Shown here piece by piece: positions 5,856 through 9,203 of a stretch of DNA of 9,203 nucleotides. Each line of letters starts with the position of its first letter. The first letter of the stretch is position 1. A program made the position numbers and the translations under genes. A model generated the notes under the pieces. The model worked only from the letters and a program-made list of their open reading frames with translations, ran no database searches and was not told the origin of the DNA. The DNA lies in NCBI GenBank assembly GCA_002427615.1, contig DIFH01000054.1, positions 1 through 9,203 on the forward strand, given 5' to 3'. This DNA is from Paludibacter sp. UBA5753 (GTDB taxonomy: Bacteria > Bacteroidota > Bacteroidia > Bacteroidales > Paludibacteraceae).

Positions 5856-7663
5856 TGCAAACAGAAAATAGAACAGCAGTAATAAGAGAAAGAATAGAAA
5901 ATATTTATAAGTATCTCCATCGGCACAAAGAATATATAAACAGGTTAAATGTTTTTCCTGTTCCGGATGGCGATACCGGCCTTAATATGACGCTGACCCT
6001 ACAAGGTGCATTGGCAAATATGCATAATTATGAAGAAGAATCAATTTCAACAGGGGAATATTTGAAAAATTTTGCAGAACAAATGCTCCTCAACAGTCGC
6101 GGGTGTTCAGGAGTAATTTTATCTCTTTATTGTCAGGGCATCTCCCAAGTAATTGAGAATAACGACTTTTCTAAGGATAATATATTTAGAGCTCTTGAAA
6201 ACGGATATAAAAATGCTTACGAAGGTACTGAAAATCCAAAGGAAGGAACTATGCTTACTTTAATGCGTGAGTTTAAGGAAAAGTATGGTGAAATTATGAA
6301 GGAAGATGATGACCCTTCAATTATTATAAAAAAATGTATCCCTTATTTAAAGGAAGTTCTTAAAAAAACTCCGGATATGTTGCCTGTATTAAAACAAGCC
6401 GGTGTTGTAGATTCCGGTGGCGCGGGATTTCTTATTATTCTTCAGGGAATTAACAGGGAATTAAATTTTAACGGATCATCGCTTAATAGCTTACCTGTTT
6501 CAATTATAATTAATATAAACAAAAATATAAAAAAGTTTCTTAATGGAAATTTTGCAAATTTTAATAAAAATTCTATTGCAGATTTGCTTCCGAGTATTGA
6601 TGTAGAAAAGTTGCATAATCTAAGATTGCGTAATATAATTGAAGATGTTAAGCATTTCATTAATAATTTACAAAGCAACGGGAGTAGACTTTTAAATAAG
6701 AAAGCAATTATCAATGATTTGGAAGACATGAAAAATTCATGGAATCCGGAAATTAAATTTAAATATTGTACTGAATTTGTTTTAGAAACAGACAAAATAT
6801 CATCGAAGGAACAAATAAAAAAGATTATTGACGGGTACGGAGACAGCCTGATAATACTTAGCAGTGGCGATAAATATAAAGTTCATATACATACAAATAA
6901 ACCGGAATCCGTTTTTAAAGATGTTTCAAAATACGGCGAACTTATATTTACCAAAGTAGATGACATGAAAAAACAACACAGAAACCTCATAAGTGATGAT
7001 ACTATTGATTATGAAAGAGAAAAAAGTGTTTTTTGTATTGTCTCCGGTAAAGGATTTGCTGAAATTCTTAAGAAACTCGGCACCGATGATGTATTCTGCT
7101 ATGGAAAAAATAAGCCGTCTGTTGAACGTATCGTGAAAGAGTTAAACAGATTGAGAACAAAAAATATAATCGTTGCTGCCGATGATAAAGACATTCTAAT
7201 GGCGCTCAAATATGCTGCTTCACTCAGTAAATCAAATGTTAATATTGTTGAATCTAATAATGTAATCTCCCTGATTAGTATGATGATGAATATTTCAAAA
7301 GAATTGGATATTACCAATACGCTTGAGTCAATTATGAATAGTCTTGATGATATTCGTTTTTGTGGAATTGCCAGGGCTGTCAGAGATGCTGTAACGGAAG
7401 ATGGTAAAAAAGTAAACAAAAATGATTTTTTCACAGTTTACAACGGGAAAATTATTCTTTCTGATAAAAATATTGAAACACTTATCATTAATACAATTAA
7501 AAAACTGATAAAAGAGGAAAGTCTGATATCATTATACAAAGGTATTCCTGCAAGAAAAGAAGAAAACCTTATTCCGAAGCTGAAAAAAACATTTCCTGAT
7601 TTTGAATTTGAAGAATATTACGGTGGCCAATATCAATATAATTATTATATAACTTTTGAATAA
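5852..7663 (+). CDS. fakA: FakA-like fatty acid kinase (DAK2 domain + DegV-like C-terminus)
   Basis: A cytoplasmic protein of 603 aa, slightly longer than typical FakA (about 550). The N-terminal DAK2/DhaL domain (1-205) has the ATP/Mg motif LNVFPVPDGDTGLNM (32-46, with Asp39 and Asp41), NSRGCSGVIL (81-90), EGTMLTLMRE (131-140) and DSGGAG (187-192). A middle domain with CTEFVLE (306-312) and VHIHT (344-348) follows, then the YGELIFTKVDDMKKQH segment (361-376). The end, EEYYGGQYQYNYYITFE, matches the GGQPxYxYxxSVE ending of the family. FakA phosphorylates a fatty acid held by FakB to give acyl-phosphate. The FakB- and PlsY-like genes follow within 12 nt each, which supports the role. The loop usually reading GNSG has Cys in place of Asn (GCSG). 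Start: ATG 5852 overlaps the upstream stop; ATG 5855 is an alternative. The AT-rich composition contrasts with the genes on the left. Confidence 0.85.
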   Translation: MMQTENRTAVIRERIENIYKYLHRHKEYINRLNVFPVPDGDTGLNMTLTLQGALANMHNYEEESISTGEYLKNFAEQMLLNSRGCSGVILSLYCQGISQVIENNDFSKDNIFRALENGYKNAYEGTENPKEGTMLTLMREFKEKYGEIMKEDDDPSIIIKKCIPYLKEVLKKTPDMLPVLKQAGVVDSGGAGFLIILQGINRELNFNGSSLNSLPVSIIININKNIKKFLNGNFANFNKNSIADLLPSIDVEKLHNLRLRNIIEDVKHFINNLQSNGSRLLNKKAIINDLEDMKNSWNPEIKFKYCTEFVLETDKISSKEQIKKIIDGYGDSLIILSSGDKYKVHIHTNKPESVFKDVSKYGELIFTKVDDMKKQHRNLISDDTIDYEREKSVFCIVSGKGFAEILKKLGTDDVFCYGKNKPSVERIVKELNRLRTKNIIVAADDKDILMALKYAASLSKSNVNIVESNNVISLISMMMNISKELDITNTLESIMNSLDDIRFCGIARAVRDAVTEDGKKVNKNDFFTVYNGKIILSDKNIETLIINTIKKLIKEESLISLYKGIPARKEENLIPKLKKTFPDFEFEEYYGGQYQYNYYITFE

Positions 7664-7675
7664 ATTTAAAAAAAA

Positions 7676-8548
7676 ATGGACAAGAAAATTTTAATTATCA
7701 CAGGCGATATGATTGGTCTTTCTAAAGAGCAAATAGATTATCCTGACATCGAAATTTTAAAATTTCCTGTTATAGTAAACGATAAAGAATATCGCGAAAG
7801 TAACGAATACACAGCGCAATGGCTAAATGAAAAATATCTGAAAGAAAAAGTCGTTGCAAAATCATCTTCAATTGTAAAAGGAGAGCTTATTGAAATAGTA
7901 GAAAAAAACAAGGATAAATATGACCTGATAATTCATGTCTTTATGAGCAGTGTAATGTCAGCAGCAACCTTTGCTATTGCTAAAAACGTAATGGAAATGT
8001 ATGAAAATACTATTCCGATTATCAATATTGACAGCAGACAGGTTATGGCAGGTATAGGAAATGTTCTCCTGGGAGTCATTGATGTAATTAAAAAGAATGA
8101 CAATATGGATGATATTGTCAAATTATCACAGGAAGTTGTTCAAAATACATTCAGCTATTATGTTATGGCAGATCTGAACTATCTATATAGAGGGGGGAGA
8201 ATTGGAAAAGCAAAAGCATTAATGGGCTCCGTTTTGCATATTATTCCAATTATTGGCCTTATGGGCGATGATGAAGAAGGTCAATTCGTTCCGCTTGGAA
8301 AAGGAAGAACTTTCAAGCAAGTAAACTCACAAATTATTGATTTAATAAAAGCTAAAATGGCTGAAAAACAGGTAACTAGTATTAAGAGTTTAAATATTGT
8401 CGGGTTTGGAGATAATAATGACGCTTTTTTTGATTTTGAAGAAAAATTAAAAACCATACCATGTGATGATTTTATTTTAGGAAAAGCGGATTTAGTCGGT
8501 GCTGTTCATTGCGGACCAAAGTCATATACTGTTGCTATAACTATTTAA
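7676..8548 (+). CDS. DegV/FakB-like fatty-acid-binding protein, divergent
   Basis: A 290-aa EDD-fold protein. DegV-family landmarks in order: KSSS (62-65, family TSQP region, Thr to Ser at 63), SSVMSAAT (91-98, family SSxLSGTY, Ser95 kept but Gly-Thr replaced by Ala-Ala), NIDSRQVMAGIG (117-128), LNYLYRGGRIGKAKALMG (167-184), and AVHCGP (276-281, with His278). Known FakB proteins hold the fatty acid carboxylate through Thr/Ser and His residues at these places, and those polar groups are largely retained. The usual TDST start is replaced by ITGDMIGL. The gene lies 12 nt after the FakA-like gene and 11 nt before the PlsY-like one, so co-transcription is expected. The role would be to bind a fatty acid, or another acyl ligand given the changes, and present it to the kinase. 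Family membership is secure; ligand and name are not. Confidence 0.8.
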   Translation: MDKKILIITGDMIGLSKEQIDYPDIEILKFPVIVNDKEYRESNEYTAQWLNEKYLKEKVVAKSSSIVKGELIEIVEKNKDKYDLIIHVFMSSVMSAATFAIAKNVMEMYENTIPIINIDSRQVMAGIGNVLLGVIDVIKKNDNMDDIVKLSQEVVQNTFSYYVMADLNYLYRGGRIGKAKALMGSVLHIIPIIGLMGDDEEGQFVPLGKGRTFKQVNSQIIDLIKAKMAEKQVTSIKSLNIVGFGDNNDAFFDFEEKLKTIPCDDFILGKADLVGAVHCGPKSYTVAITI

Positions 8549-8559
8549 ACTCAAAAATT

Positions 8560-9153
8560 ATGGATACTTATTTAACTTATATAATATGCCTGTTATCAGG
8601 GTATCTAATAGGTTCGATATTGTTTGCCTATGTTATTACAAAACTGGTGAAAGGAGAAGATATCAGGGACTTAGGTAATAATAATCCAGGAGCCTATAAT
8701 ACTTTTAGAAATATAGGCAAGTTTTGGGGCATTTTAGCCGGACTTTTAGACAGTTTAAAGGCATTCATACCAATGCTTCTTGCCAATTATTTTTTTAATC
8801 TATCCACAATTTCTCTGGGACTAATCGGTATAGGAGCAATAATAGGGCACGGTTATCCTTTGTACTTTAATTTTAAAGGAGGACGTGCTGCCTCAACGTT
8901 AATGGGAATATTTTTATTTTTTATTCCTATTGAATTTCTTACCGCTTTAATTGTTATTCCATTGATAGTTTTTTCTCTGATTAAAAAAGAATATGGTTTT
9001 TGGGCACCATTCGGAATACTCATTTCCAGTGGTGTTGCTTGTCTATTTTTTCAACACACAATGGATGTAAAAATTATGGTTTGGGCTTCCGGAATTGTAG
9101 GATTATATTTTAACAGAGATTTTCTTAAAACAAGAGTAAAAGCGCTATTTTAA
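8560..9153 (+). CDS. PlsY-family membrane acyltransferase homologue with altered active-site motifs
   Basis: A 197-aa integral membrane protein; the open frame begins at 8509, but ATG 8560 starts at the usual PlsY N-terminus (helix with GYLIGSILFAY) and avoids overlap with the previous gene. PlsY transfers the acyl group of acyl-phosphate to glycerol-3-phosphate. Family landmarks: motif 1 RDLGNNNPGAYNTFR (36-50; normally GSGNxGAxN, so the Ser is Asn40, while Arg50 is kept), DSLK (64-67), and motif 2 GHGYPLYFNFKGGRAAST (96-113; normally FKGGKGVAT). Motif 3, usually HRxNIxRLxxGxE, is represented only by FNRDFLKTR (184-192), without the His and Glu. Several hydrophobic helices span the rest. Its place as the last gene of the fakA-fakB unit fits lysophosphatidate synthesis. 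The changed residues mean it could be inactive, a subunit, or specific for another acceptor or donor. Confidence 0.8.
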   Translation: MDTYLTYIICLLSGYLIGSILFAYVITKLVKGEDIRDLGNNNPGAYNTFRNIGKFWGILAGLLDSLKAFIPMLLANYFFNLSTISLGLIGIGAIIGHGYPLYFNFKGGRAASTLMGIFLFFIPIEFLTALIVIPLIVFSLIKKEYGFWAPFGILISSGVACLFFQHTMDVKIMVWASGIVGLYFNRDFLKTRVKALF

Positions 9154-9203
9154 AAAGTTGGTAACTACTCAGCACCCCAATAAATTTGATAATAATTAGC
9201 CAT
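9154..9203. other. Downstream edge, no gene visible
   Basis: Fifty bases follow the PlsY-like stop. No terminator hairpin is seen. The stretch GTAACTACTCAGCACCCC (9162-9179) looks, from memory, like sequence found near IS66-type insertion sequences in Bacteroidales, but too little is present to decide. A minus-strand ATG at the very edge stops after 12 codons. Confidence 0.2.

Overview
The window looks like a chromosomal stretch from a Bacteroidales (Bacteroidota) genome. The signs are a TAnnTTTG-type -7 promoter element, absence of strong Shine-Dalgarno sequences, a TPR / single-membrane-helix / LuxR-type HTH regulator of a kind typical of that phylum, and intergenic repeats I associate with Bacteroidales. 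The species cannot be told from the sequence.

Layout. Bases 1-471 are non-coding, with a hairpin-rich repeat at the left edge and several copies of an ATTTGCGA motif. Bases 472-2106 encode a complete ABC-F ATPase, a ribosome-associated translation-factor family. Bases 2261-3868 encode a putatively membrane-anchored TPR-HTH regulator. It is followed by an AT-rich leader with a perfect 16-bp palindrome and by a 56-codon acidic orphan peptide gene (4102-4272). Bases 4273-5702 hold no intact gene. This stretch contains strong hairpins (one pair mutually exclusive), a decayed tyrosine-recombinase C-terminus in three frames (4870-5075), and a minus-strand repeat that folds and ends in a terminator-like hairpin (5101-5399). 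Two near-identical 23-bp direct repeats (4766-4788 and 5477-5499) bracket the recombinase remnant and the structured repeat.

Bases 5703-9153 form a tight, visibly more AT-rich plus-strand operon. It starts with a 50-codon reading frame resembling the C-terminus of a patatin-like phospholipase, which overlaps by ATGA a FakA-like DAK2-domain fatty acid kinase. A DegV/FakB-like fatty-acid-binding protein and a PlsY-family membrane acyltransferase homologue follow. In known bacteria FakB presents a fatty acid to FakA, which makes acyl-phosphate, and PlsY moves the acyl group to glycerol-3-phosphate. A lipase upstream would complete a deacylation-reacylation route.

The FakB- and PlsY-like proteins depart from family motifs. 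Most notably, the motif-1 serine and the motif-3 His/Glu of PlsY appear to be missing, so the last step may be altered. Composition, the decayed recombinase and the truncated lipase suggest that this module was acquired or rearranged next to a mobile-element scar. That is inference. The strongest leads are the divergent lipid module, the structured repeat between direct repeats, and the regulator-palindrome-peptide unit.
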